Part shown: in pieces, positions 51,213 through 59,049 of the stretch
How the letters are laid out: the number at the start of each line of letters is the position of its first letter
Position numbering within the stretch: the stretch's first letter is position 1
Translations under genes and position numbers: made by a program
DNA from: WJKG01 sp964627305
Lineage (GTDB): Bacteria; Zixibacteria; MSB-5A5; GN15; FEB-12
Reading direction: 5' to 3'
Length of the DNA stretch: 64,000 nucleotides
Assembly: GCA_964627305.1 (NCBI GenBank)
Contig: CAZVHP010000003.1
Span: 62,001-126,000 of the forward strand
The notes under the pieces: generated by a model
The model's input: the letters and a program-made list of their open reading frames with translations, nothing else
Told to the model about the DNA's origin: nothing
The model's database searches: none

Positions 51213-54158
51213 ATGTCTCTCTCTTCACAAAACTTAACGTTCGATAACCGTCTTCTTGCGATTGAGGAGGAGTTCCGTCAGCGCAAGTTCTCCGGCGCCC
51301 TGAAGGATCTGGAGGGTTTGGCCGAGAGTGAGTTCTCAGGGAATTCACACGAGGCCGGGCTGTACTTGCTGTTGACAGCGGAAGCATCGCTGCACGAGGG
51401 TCGCTACCGTGACGCGCTCGCCCGGGGTTTACAGGCGGCGCGGGTACTGGCCGACTTTCCGTTGAATCGGCGTTACGGCCGGGTGCAGTTGGTGCTGTCG
51501 AAGGCGTATTCCTCGATTGGTGATCTGAAGAACGCCGAGATTCGTGCTCGTGACGCCCTGGCGGCCTTTCGGCGGGCGGGTGAGAATGCGGGTCAGATCG
51601 ACTCGTTCAATGAGCTGGCGCGCATTGCCTTTGTCAGGTGCGATTATCCTTCTGCGGCGGACTTCCTCGGTGAGGCCATCGGCATGGTGGTGGATAACCC
51701 GAGAAAGAAAGCGCAGTTGACGGGTAACCTGGGGCGTATTCAGACATTCACGGGTGAGTGGAACAAGGCGCGGGAGAATCTTCAGGCGGCGCTTGTGTAT
51801 GCACAGGAGAACAACCAGGACATATCCCGGGCGGTCAATATGTTGTCGCTCGGTTATCTGGAGATGCGAACCCGGCAGTTTGCCGAGGCGCACCGGCTGT
51901 ACGAGCAGGCGCGGGAGATCATCGACCGACTCAGTCTCAAGCGAGAGAAGGTTATCTATTTAGAGTACACCGGGGAGTTGGCCCTCGAGAAGGGCGATCT
52001 GTACCGGGCCAAGTCGATGTTGAGCGAAGCCTACAAGGAAGGTATGATGCTGGCCTCGTCCTCGGCGCTGGTGTCGCAGTCGGCTCGTCGGTTGGCCGAG
52101 GTCGAGTTGCTTCTGGACAATGTCGAGGAAGCCATGAAGTATGGCCAGAAGGCGCTTGATCTGTCTTTGCAACTGGGCGAGAAGGCGGAGATAGGCGTTT
52201 CACAGCGGGTGATTGCGCGGGTCTTTGTGGCGAAAGGGCACAGCGAGGAGGCGCTGGAGTACGCGGCCAGTGCGGTTGAGGTGCTCGGGCAGGTGGGCGA
52301 TCCCTGTGAACTGGGCCAGGCGCTTCTGACGCAGGCGCAGATCAGCATGGAGTTGGGTGATTTTGATCACAATCGGGTTTCGGGTCTGTTTGACCGGGCG
52401 CGGCGGCTGTTCCGCAAGCTGGACCTGGAGTACTGGCAGGCCGAGATAGACTTCCGCAGCGGTGTGTTGTCGTGTCAGCATGGCGATTTGTCTACCGGCT
52501 TCAAGCGGCTGAGCAATGCCGAGCGCGTGTTTTCGCTGGTCAACGACAAGGTGAAGCTTCGTGCCGTCAGCAGCTTCCTGCGCACGCTGGCCGATCAGGC
52601 CGTGGCGCTTTCGGTCTCCGAGGAGAACGGGTTCAAGATCTTCGGTAACCTGGTGACACCGGATGAATACTCGCGCCTGCGCTCGTCACGTATAGAGGAT
52701 ATTCTCGAGATCGTGCTTCGCAAGACCGGTGGTGACCGGGCCGTGATCTACACCCCGGGCAATGCCGAGCACCGGCTGGCGTCCTCGGTGAACATGACCA
52801 CCGATGATCAGCAGACGTTCGTGGACGGTTTCAACAAGCTGCTGGGCGAGGAGTTCAATCGTGATCGACCCACGCTGACGCTTGATTGCCGCCGTGATCC
52901 GTTTATCAACGCTCTGTTCGACCATGATCCCTCGATGGTGACCTCGGTGGTGGTGGTGCCGTTCAAGATGACCGATGGCGCGCAGTGTTACCTGTATGTC
53001 GACCGGCTGGCGCGGGATAACCGATTGAATCCGTTCAGTCAGGCGGAGTTGAATTTCGCGGTCGGGTTCAGCGATTTTGTCGCTTTCAAGTGGGCGGAGA
53101 TCGAGAAGAACCGGCTTTTGGAGGATAACCGTCGATTGACGCGTCAGTTGATGGAGAAGTCCGAGTTCCCGAATATCATCACGCAGAACAAGGCGATGCT
53201 GGACCTTCTGGTGCAGGTGCGCCAGGTGGTGAATTCCAATATATCGATCTCGATCACGGGCGAGACCGGTTCGGGCAAGGATCTCGTGGCGCAGGCGATT
53301 CATTACAACTCGACACGTCGTGATAAGCGGTTCGTGTCGGTCAACTGCGCGGCGCTGCCGGAGACGTTGCTGGAGAGCGAGTTGTTCGGCTATAAGCGGG
53401 GCGCTTTTACGGGGGCGGACCGTGACAAGTCCGGGCTGTTCGAGGAGGCCGACGGCGGCACGTTTTTCCTTGATGAAATCGGTGATATGCCGCTTTCGAT
53501 TCAGGCGAAGATTCTTCGGGTGCTCGAGGAGAAAGAGATTGTGCGTCTGGGCGAAACCCGGCCGCGCAAGGTGGATGTGCGGATCGTGTCGGCGACCAAT
53601 CGTGACCTGAAGGAGCTGATGGAGGAGAAGTTGTTCCGTCAGGATTTGTATTACCGGTTGTCGGCGCTGACGTTCCGCCTGCCGCCGCTTCGCGAGCGGC
53701 GGGAGGATATCCCGCTTCTGGCAGCGCACTTTTTGAAAGAGAGTGGCAAGAGGGTGTCCGCGGAGGTGCTCCGGCGCCTGATGGAGTACGACTGGCCGGG
53801 CAATGTGCGCGAGCTTGACAACGAGATCAGGAAGCTGGCGCTTTTGGCGGGCGAGTCCGAGGAGATCGGGCCGGAGTTGCTCTCGGGCAAGATGGCGACG
53901 GCTGCTCCTGGCGGTGGCGCCAATGGCGGCAATGGCTCGGTGCAGCCGGTGGTGGCGCCGGAGGTGGAGTTTGATGATGATTACTCGTTGTACGACTACC
54001 TGTCGGCGCACGAGAAGCACTTCATCCTTCGCGCGCTCAAGCGCAAGGGGGGTGTGAAGAAGCATGCGGCGGCGATGCTGAATATTCCGGAGTCGACGCT
54101 GCGGCTGAAGATCAAGCAGTACGGGATTGATTTGAAGAATCTGGATGCGATTCATTGA
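51213..54158 (+). CDS. TPR-GAF sigma-54-dependent transcriptional activator
   Basis: 981 residues. The first 430 are tetratricopeptide repeats, about ten helical pairs with A-x-x-x-x-G/A-x-Y-x-x-A turns. A GAF-type domain follows (about 470-640). The AAA+ domain has Walker A GETGSGKD near 683, the sigma-54 loop GAFTGAD near 730, DEIGD near 754 and the sensor arginines. A Fis-type helix-turn-helix closes it (KKHAAAMLNIPESTLRLKIKQYG). There is no receiver domain, so input must come through TPR or GAF rather than phosphorylation. A terminator lies 50 bases downstream. Confidence 0.92.
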   Translation: MSLSSQNLTFDNRLLAIEEEFRQRKFSGALKDLEGLAESEFSGNSHEAGLYLLLTAEASLHEGRYRDALARGLQAARVLADFPLNRRYGRVQLVLSKAYSSIGDLKNAEIRARDALAAFRRAGENAGQIDSFNELARIAFVRCDYPSAADFLGEAIGMVVDNPRKKAQLTGNLGRIQTFTGEWNKARENLQAALVYAQENNQDISRAVNMLSLGYLEMRTRQFAEAHRLYEQAREIIDRLSLKREKVIYLEYTGELALEKGDLYRAKSMLSEAYKEGMMLASSSALVSQSARRLAEVELLLDNVEEAMKYGQKALDLSLQLGEKAEIGVSQRVIARVFVAKGHSEEALEYAASAVEVLGQVGDPCELGQALLTQAQISMELGDFDHNRVSGLFDRARRLFRKLDLEYWQAEIDFRSGVLSCQHGDLSTGFKRLSNAERVFSLVNDKVKLRAVSSFLRTLADQAVALSVSEENGFKIFGNLVTPDEYSRLRSSRIEDILEIVLRKTGGDRAVIYTPGNAEHRLASSVNMTTDDQQTFVDGFNKLLGEEFNRDRPTLTLDCRRDPFINALFDHDPSMVTSVVVVPFKMTDGAQCYLYVDRLARDNRLNPFSQAELNFAVGFSDFVAFKWAEIEKNRLLEDNRRLTRQLMEKSEFPNIITQNKAMLDLLVQVRQVVNSNISISITGETGSGKDLVAQAIHYNSTRRDKRFVSVNCAALPETLLESELFGYKRGAFTGADRDKSGLFEEADGGTFFLDEIGDMPLSIQAKILRVLEEKEIVRLGETRPRKVDVRIVSATNRDLKELMEEKLFRQDLYYRLSALTFRLPPLRERREDIPLLAAHFLKESGKRVSAEVLRRLMEYDWPGNVRELDNEIRKLALLAGESEEIGPELLSGKMATAAPGGGANGGNGSVQPVVAPEVEFDDDYSLYDYLSAHEKHFILRALKRKGGVKKHAAAMLNIPESTLRLKIKQYGIDLKNLDAIH

Positions 54159-54207
54159 TGGTTTGTAACGGTGCTCTCGTTTTGGGAGTGCCTTCGTGAT
54201 AGATGCG

Positions 54208-54237
54208 CAAGCGGGCCTTCGGATGAGGGTCCGCTTG
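54208..54237 (+). terminator. Terminator of the TPR-GAF activator gene
   Basis: A stem CAAGCGG / CCGCTTG extended by three more pairs encloses TTCGGATGA and is followed by TGGTGTTTT. Confidence 0.6.
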
Positions 54238-54278
54238 TGGTGTTTTAGGGGGGGGAAGTTCGTTTGCGGGAGGACGAT

Positions 54279-54412
54279 CGGCCTGCCGCGCAGCGTGGTA
54301 AAGGGGCAGGCAGGACGCCTGCCGAGTAGGGGAAGGCAACCCACCCCGCCGGAGGCGGGATGGGGCACCCCATGCTGGGGCAGGCCGGGAGGCCTGCCGC
54401 CCACAGCATGCG
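54279..54412. repeat. Intergenic repeat cluster, copy d
   Basis: Two GGCAGGC-x-GGA-x-GCCTGCC palindromes (near 54305 and 54380) are joined by a CCCACCCCGCCGGAGGCGGG segment. It lacks the GTCGAAACC units of copies a-c but shares the CCTGCCGCCCAC boundary with copy c. Confidence 0.7.
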
Positions 54413-54429
54413 GAGTGTTGAGGATTGCG

Positions 54430-54801
54430 TCAGGACATAGCGGCGGCTTTTTCGCCGATGTGATTGTAGACCTTCTTGATTTCGTCCTTAGGGCTGAATT
54501 CGATGAAGGCGGTGTCTTCCTCGACCCGGACGGTATGGCCCGACGGCCAGTGGAAGGTTTCTCCGGCCTTGCAGGTTTCCTCGTTCCCGTCCTTGTAGCG
54601 CACATGAATGGCGCCCTTGAGCATGTAGCCCCAGTGCGGGCTCATGCACTTGTCATCGGGGAGACCTTCGAGGAGGGGGGTGGCATCGGTTCCGGCGTCG
54701 AGTTCGACGTATGCGATGGCCATATCGCCCCACTCGGAGGCGCGGAAGGTCGCACCCGGCAAGTCCAGGGCGATCGGCATGTTCTCTTTGAGTTGTTTCA
54801 T
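54430..54801 (-). CDS. Small cupin-domain protein
   Basis: 123 residues from the ATG at 54801 (AAAGGA at 7 bases); the open frame reaches 54843 without a site. A single cupin barrel with a C-x-SPHWGYMLKG segment near 52-61 and an AGETFHWPSGH motif near 78-88 supplies the metal-binding histidines. Small stand-alone cupins bind small ligands or metals; no substrate can be inferred. It stands alone on the minus strand after the repeat cluster. Confidence 0.78.
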   Translation of the reverse strand: MKQLKENMPIALDLPGATFRASEWGDMAIAYVELDAGTDATPLLEGLPDDKCMSPHWGYMLKGAIHVRYKDGNEETCKAGETFHWPSGHTVRVEEDTAFIEFSPKDEIKKVYNHIGEKAAAMS

Positions 54802-55148
54802 GAGCAAATCCTTTGCTTCAGTTACTGATTGACGGTTTCGCATGAATCACAAGTTGGTTGCGATGCAATGCAGGTTTGTTCATTGGCCCCCGGGATTGAA
54901 GTGGTGCCCACTTGTGACACGTATGCCCTTCATCAGTTGCGCTACGGTATTGAAGCGAGTGTGTTTGAGGGGTAGATGGTTTAGTCTATCGGTTGTAGTT
55001 TGTGTCGTCGATCATGCAGTGCCAGCGGTTCGTGACTCTCTGCTGTCCCTGGGCCGGCGGCGGGGTTGATCCGCCGCCGGCTGTTGCCCCTCTACCATCA
55101 CCAGACAACCCCCTTGAGCCCAAAGCCCCCTTTTGGGTTTCCGGCCCC
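54802..55148. other. Intergenic region with an 11-bp hairpin
   Basis: About 350 bases. The notable feature is a perfect 11-bp stem GCCGGCGGCGG / CCGCCGCCGGC at 55053-55063 and 55071-55081 with a 7-base loop and no T-run. A CCCAAA / TTTGGG stem follows at about 55120-55138. No gene is supported. Confidence 0.5.
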
Positions 55149-56126
55149 CTATATTCGGAACATGCGCCGGCTGCTCGGGCCGCTCATGTGGCCGCCGTCG
55201 GAATCGCTCTCGCGTGGGAAGAAGGCGGCGTGGATGACGTCTTCATTATAGACCAGGGCCGAGCCGACGACGTGCGCGGAGGCGAAGCGCAGGTCGGTAC
55301 CGTGGCCGACGGATTCATACTGCACGCCGTGAGCGGCGCGGGCCTGGCTGATGAATCGCAGGGCGGTGTTGATGGAGGCCGTGATCGGTTTTTCGTGGCC
55401 GGAGAGCAGGGCCTCCATGGCGTAGCTGGTAGTCAGTTTGGGGCGCAGGTGCTCAAAGGCCTCCGGGCGGGAGACGATGTCCATGCCTGCGGGGACGCCA
55501 TCGATCAGTACCATCAGGCCGGTTTGATTGTCGGCCGGGGGGAACGCTTTCAGGTAGTCCTCGAGGCCGCTTCGACGGGATTCATAGACATCGCGCATGG
55601 CCCGTGTTTCGGAGTGTGACCCGGCGCGACAGGCGAGGTCGTGCACCTCGCTCCAGATTTCTCCCTGGTCGGATTGGTAGCCCTTTTTGTTGGAGAGCGA
55701 GGCCGACACGGCGTCGATCTTGCTTCGGCGGGCGCGCGGATGCATGACGTAGCCGGAGTCTGTAAAGGTGGGCGAGGTGTAGGACCATCGGCCCTGCTCG
55801 GTGCAGCTTACCGGGATAATGGTGGTTGAGGCGGCCTTGAGCAGGATGGTGGTGTTGAGCACGCGGTTTTGTTTGGCGCCGGCGAGTTCTTCGCCATCGA
55901 GCAACAGCACCGGCAGGTCGGCGTGGTTTTCCACGCGCAGTTGCGGTACGGAACCGTGCTTGTCGATTTCGGTGACGTGCAGCGAGCCATCGGCGACCGC
56001 CTCAGACAGGGTCAGGTAGTAGGGGCCATCGGTCGGCCCGAACAGGGGCACGACGGCCATGTGCTCGAACTGGCTTATCTCGCCCAAGGAGACTCTCTTG
56101 AGAAACTCGGTAACAAGGCTATCCAC
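55149..56126 (-). CDS. ARPP-1 / DUF6569 domain protein
   Basis: 325 residues without signal or membrane helix. The blocks PYYLTLSEA near 35-43, GSVPQLRVENH near 58-68 and LLLDGEELAGAKQNRVLN near 74-91 are the signature of the ARPP-1 (DUF6569) family, an alpha/beta domain that comparative genomics links to RNA-repair and biological-conflict settings. Later IPVSCTEQGRW and a C-terminal helical part complete it. The biochemical activity is not established. The gene is divergent from a WYL-domain regulator, with a 25-bp inverted repeat between them. Confidence 0.75.
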   Translation of the reverse strand: MDSLVTEFLKRVSLGEISQFEHMAVVPLFGPTDGPYYLTLSEAVADGSLHVTEIDKHGSVPQLRVENHADLPVLLLDGEELAGAKQNRVLNTTILLKAASTTIIPVSCTEQGRWSYTSPTFTDSGYVMHPRARRSKIDAVSASLSNKKGYQSDQGEIWSEVHDLACRAGSHSETRAMRDVYESRRSGLEDYLKAFPPADNQTGLMVLIDGVPAGMDIVSRPEAFEHLRPKLTTSYAMEALLSGHEKPITASINTALRFISQARAAHGVQYESVGHGTDLRFASAHVVGSALVYNEDVIHAAFFPRESDSDGGHMSGPSSRRMFRI

Positions 56127-56210
56127 AGTTGTGTCCCTCCCGATTTCGTGGTCTGGTCTGGCGGGGCGACTGTTCTGGTGTTCGCCTGCGCCTGATTATC
56201 AATAACCTTG

Positions 56211-56235
56211 CTATCCGTCACCTGATGACCGATAG
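56211..56235. promoter_or_regulatory. 25-bp inverted repeat, candidate WYL-regulator operator
   Basis: CTATCCGTCA (56211-56220) and TGACCGATAG (56226-56235) pair at 9 of 10 positions across a 5-base spacer. It lies centrally between the ARPP-1 and WYL genes, so one bound regulator could control both. Confidence 0.6.
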
Positions 56236-56320
56236 TGTGAGGAAAATCGAAAAAATGTGATAGCGATGTGACTTTTTTGCGGGGTGGTTGGAAGCCGCTC
56301 CGGGAAGCGGGGTGTGAGCG

Positions 56321-57268
56321 ATGCCGGAGGTCAAGCAGATAGAGCGAGTGATCAGGATTCTACAGCGGTTCTACGTTTGTCGGGAACTGACAGTGAGCGA
56401 TTTGTATGAGTATTTCGATCGCCAGGTGCCGAAGCGGACGCTGCTTCGGGACCTGAATGAGATTTCGGCGGCGAACATCCCGATCCGGGATGAGCCGCAT
56501 CGGGGGCGGGAGCGGATCTGGCGGGTGGACAAGAACTTTCTGAGGTTCATTCCCCAGACGATAGGTAACCAGGAGGTGCTGGCCTCGTTTTTTCTGGAGC
56601 GGCTGGCGGTGGTGGCGAAGGGGACGCGTCTGGAGCAGGACATTCGTTCGCTTCTGGACAAGGCCAAGCAGTTGATCGGTCCCAATGTGTTCGAGTCGAC
56701 CGACGGGGGGGATTTTCCGCACGACATGTTTGGGGCGACCTTCATGGGATATATCGATTACACGGACCATTCGGACAAGATCGATGCGCTGGTGAAGGCG
56801 ACCTCGGAGTGCCGGACTTGCCGGTTCGTGTACAAGCGGGGGACGGGTGAGAAGGAATCGGAGTTTACGGCTGAACCGTATTTGTTGCTGTACCACAAGG
56901 GAGCCATGTATGCGGTGGTGTACGTATCGGCGTACGACAACTACATCTTCTTGCCGGTGCAGCGCATTCGCTCCATCGCATATACCGGGGAGCGGTTTGT
57001 GCGCGATCCGCAATTCAGCCTGGAGAAGCTTCGCGAGGGGAGGTTTGGCATTTTCGGGGGGCCTGATCTGAAACCGGAGCGGGTGGTGCTGAAGTTTGGT
57101 GCTGACATAGCGGATGTGGTAGCCGAGCGGATGTGGCATCCCTCGCAGGTGTTGACGCGGAACGGGGACGGATCGCTGACGATGGAGCTGGAGACGGTGA
57201 TATCGGATGAGTTGCGGGCGTGGGTGGGCAGTTGGCTGCACCGGGTGGAGGTGATCGAGGGGTTGTGA
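56321..57268 (+). CDS. WYL-domain transcriptional regulator
   Basis: 315 residues: a DeoR-like winged helix-turn-helix (about 1-75), a linker, a WYL domain (about 150-225) where YLLLYHKGAMYAVVY carries the ligand-binding core, and a C-terminal WCX domain (about 240-315). WYL regulators sense small nucleic-acid-like or nucleotide ligands and often control defence or DNA-damage genes. The ATG at 56321 lacks a strong ribosome site. It faces away from the ARPP-1 gene, and the candidate operator at 56211 lies 85 bases upstream. Confidence 0.85.
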   Translation: MPEVKQIERVIRILQRFYVCRELTVSDLYEYFDRQVPKRTLLRDLNEISAANIPIRDEPHRGRERIWRVDKNFLRFIPQTIGNQEVLASFFLERLAVVAKGTRLEQDIRSLLDKAKQLIGPNVFESTDGGDFPHDMFGATFMGYIDYTDHSDKIDALVKATSECRTCRFVYKRGTGEKESEFTAEPYLLLYHKGAMYAVVYVSAYDNYIFLPVQRIRSIAYTGERFVRDPQFSLEKLREGRFGIFGGPDLKPERVVLKFGADIADVVAERMWHPSQVLTRNGDGSLTMELETVISDELRAWVGSWLHRVEVIEGL

Positions 57269-57275
57269 CCGGATG

Positions 57276-57779
57276 TCAGTTCAGGCGCATGAGCTGGAGG
57301 TTGAGGGTGGCGGCGTAGGTGACCCAGAGGACATAGGGAACGAAGAGCACGCCGGCGATGGTGTGGTGTCGCCAGAAGACAATCATGGTCAGGATGATCA
57401 GCAGCCACAGGGCGATGATGTCGATGAACGCCATGCCGATCATCCGGCGGCCGAAGAAGAGGTAAGACCAGAGGCCGTTGAGCAGCAACTGGCCGGCGAA
57501 CAGCGCCATCGGGCGGGCGACCCGGCTCAGGCTGCGTTGGCGCCAGACGAGCCATGCGGCGACGGCCATGGCGGCGTACAGGACGGTCCAGACGGGACCG
57601 AAGACCCAGTTGGGAGGGGTCCACGATGGTTTGGTGAGATTCTGGTACCAGTCGCCGGGCATGTATTGAGAGGACGCGCCGGCGACGGCGAAGGTGAGGG
57701 CGAGAGTGACGAGGAGTTTGAGGATGTGCGTGGTGCGGCTGTTGGTCTCGTTGCTGGTGGCGGTTGAGTCGGTGTGCAT
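57276..57779 (-). CDS. TspO/MBR family membrane protein
   Basis: 167 residues with five membrane helices. The family blocks W-x2-L-TKPSWTPP near 46-56, VFGPVWTVLY near 59-68, GQLLLNGLWSYLFFG near 95-109 and the last-helix W-V-x-Y-A-x-x-LN are present. TspO proteins bind porphyrins and other hydrophobic ligands and take part in stress responses. The N-terminal 20 residues are polar Ser/Thr-rich. It is convergent with the WYL gene, stops 8 bases apart. Confidence 0.9.
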   Translation of the reverse strand: MHTDSTATSNETNSRTTHILKLLVTLALTFAVAGASSQYMPGDWYQNLTKPSWTPPNWVFGPVWTVLYAAMAVAAWLVWRQRSLSRVARPMALFAGQLLLNGLWSYLFFGRRMIGMAFIDIIALWLLIILTMIVFWRHHTIAGVLFVPYVLWVTYAATLNLQLMRLN

Positions 57780-57904
57780 ATATCAATTGTAACGACCGGT
57801 CAGCAGGGGTTGTTCCGCGCAGGGGTATTGCCGGTCGGCGCGGTTCATTCGATTGGGTGCAGGGGGTATTTGCTCCGGGCGGTGTTTGGTCGTATTATGG
57901 GCTC

Positions 57905-58723
57905 ATGATAAAGGGCAGGTTCTTTGCGGATTTCGCCGGCGACCCGGACTGGAACATGGCGGTTGATGAGTGGCTGCTGGCGCAGGCTCTGGCGGGTTCC
58001 GGTGCAGACGGCAGTGCTGTCTGGCTGCGGCTGTATTCGTGGCGGCCGGGGGCGATAACGTTCGGGCGGAATCAGTGCGCGGAGACGGCTCTGGATTGGA
58101 GTAAAGTCGGCAAGACGCCGGTGATTCGTCGGGTGACGGGTGGCAGGGCATTGTACCACGACGAATCGGAGCTGACCTATGCGATAGCGGCTGATCTGGG
58201 GCGGCTTGAGGGGACGCCGCTGGGTGGTTCCATAGCCGAGACCGGGCGAGTGATCAGTGAGGCCCTGGTGGAGTTTCTGAAGCTGCGGGGGGTGGAGACG
58301 CAGTTTATGCGTCATTCGTCGCGTGAGAATGCCAGGCCGGGTTTCTTTCACAAGGCGCCGTGTTTTGCTTCGCATGCCCGGCACGAGATCAAGTCGGCGG
58401 TGGGCAAAGTGGTGGCCTCGGCGCAGCGTCGGGTGGGCCGGGCATTGTTTCAGCACGGTGCGATCAAGCTCTCGGGCGTTGTCCGGCATCCTGCACTGGG
58501 CGGAGTTGGTGAATGTGAAGAATTTGATTGTCAGGCGGTTACATTGGCGATGGTGGAGTGTGATGGGGCACGATTGGTGTCGTCGTTCGCGCGGGTTCTG
58601 GGGATGGAGTTCGGTTGTGAGTCATTGGCATCTGAGGAGTCAGAGCAGGTCAGGCATCGTTGCGAGTTGGTGCGGAAAAATCGACTGAACCGTCGGGAAA
58701 TACTAAACAGTATCAGCCAGTGA
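57905..58723 (+). CDS. Lipoate-protein ligase A / octanoyltransferase-like protein
   Basis: 272 residues from the ATG at 57905; the upstream part of the frame is not protein-like and starts in the TspO gene. The BPL/LplA/LipB catalytic fold is seen in MAVDEWLL near 18-25, ITFGRNQ near 57-63, RRVTGGRALYHD near 79-90 and GKVVASAQRR near 167-176, which includes the conserved lysine. It would attach lipoate or octanoate to carrier domains, complementing lipA in this window. LipM-type octanoyltransferase or LplA-type ligase cannot be separated by eye. Confidence 0.8.
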   Translation: MIKGRFFADFAGDPDWNMAVDEWLLAQALAGSGADGSAVWLRLYSWRPGAITFGRNQCAETALDWSKVGKTPVIRRVTGGRALYHDESELTYAIAADLGRLEGTPLGGSIAETGRVISEALVEFLKLRGVETQFMRHSSRENARPGFFHKAPCFASHARHEIKSAVGKVVASAQRRVGRALFQHGAIKLSGVVRHPALGGVGECEEFDCQAVTLAMVECDGARLVSSFARVLGMEFGCESLASEESEQVRHRCELVRKNRLNRREILNSISQ

Positions 58724-58775
58724 GAAGTCTTAGGGTTAGCGCGGCCGAGGGAGCCGGATGCGGGCGAGAAATCGC

Positions 58776-58805
58776 TTGACTTGTCGGCAGGAGCGTGGCT
58801 ATTAT
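58776..58805 (+). promoter_or_regulatory. Sigma-70-type promoter of the TonB-receptor operon
   Basis: TTGACT (58776-58781) and TATTAT (58800-58805) are 18 bases apart. Initiation near 58812 would give a leader of about 240 bases before the ATG at 59050, within the 326-base gap that otherwise shows only a short ACAACGTT direct repeat near 58905. Confidence 0.55.
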
Positions 58806-59049
58806 TGCCATTTACGTGCCGGCCTGCTGGAGGTTGTGCATATTGCCGTGTAACGGCTTACGTGACGGAGGTATCGATCGACTTGAAAGACAAAGCCATG
58901 TTCTCACAACGTTACAACGTTATTCTGTCTTTGTCCGGAAGTCCTCTCCGTTGAACATGAGTGATTGGTTGGTTCCGGTCCGGCGTTAAATGGGTTTCGC
59001 CGCGATTGGTTGGTAACGCAAAGTAAGTGTTCTTTCAGGAGGCATAAAG

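Noticed and set aside
52686..54605. 639-codon open frame on the minus strand
   Set aside because: Antisense to the sigma-54 activator, with His/Arg/Leu-rich product and no ribosome site; caused by lack of stops opposite GC-rich codons.
55053..55081. Strong GC hairpin as a terminator
   Set aside because: The 11-bp stem has no T-run on either strand and no gene ends close to it in the right direction.
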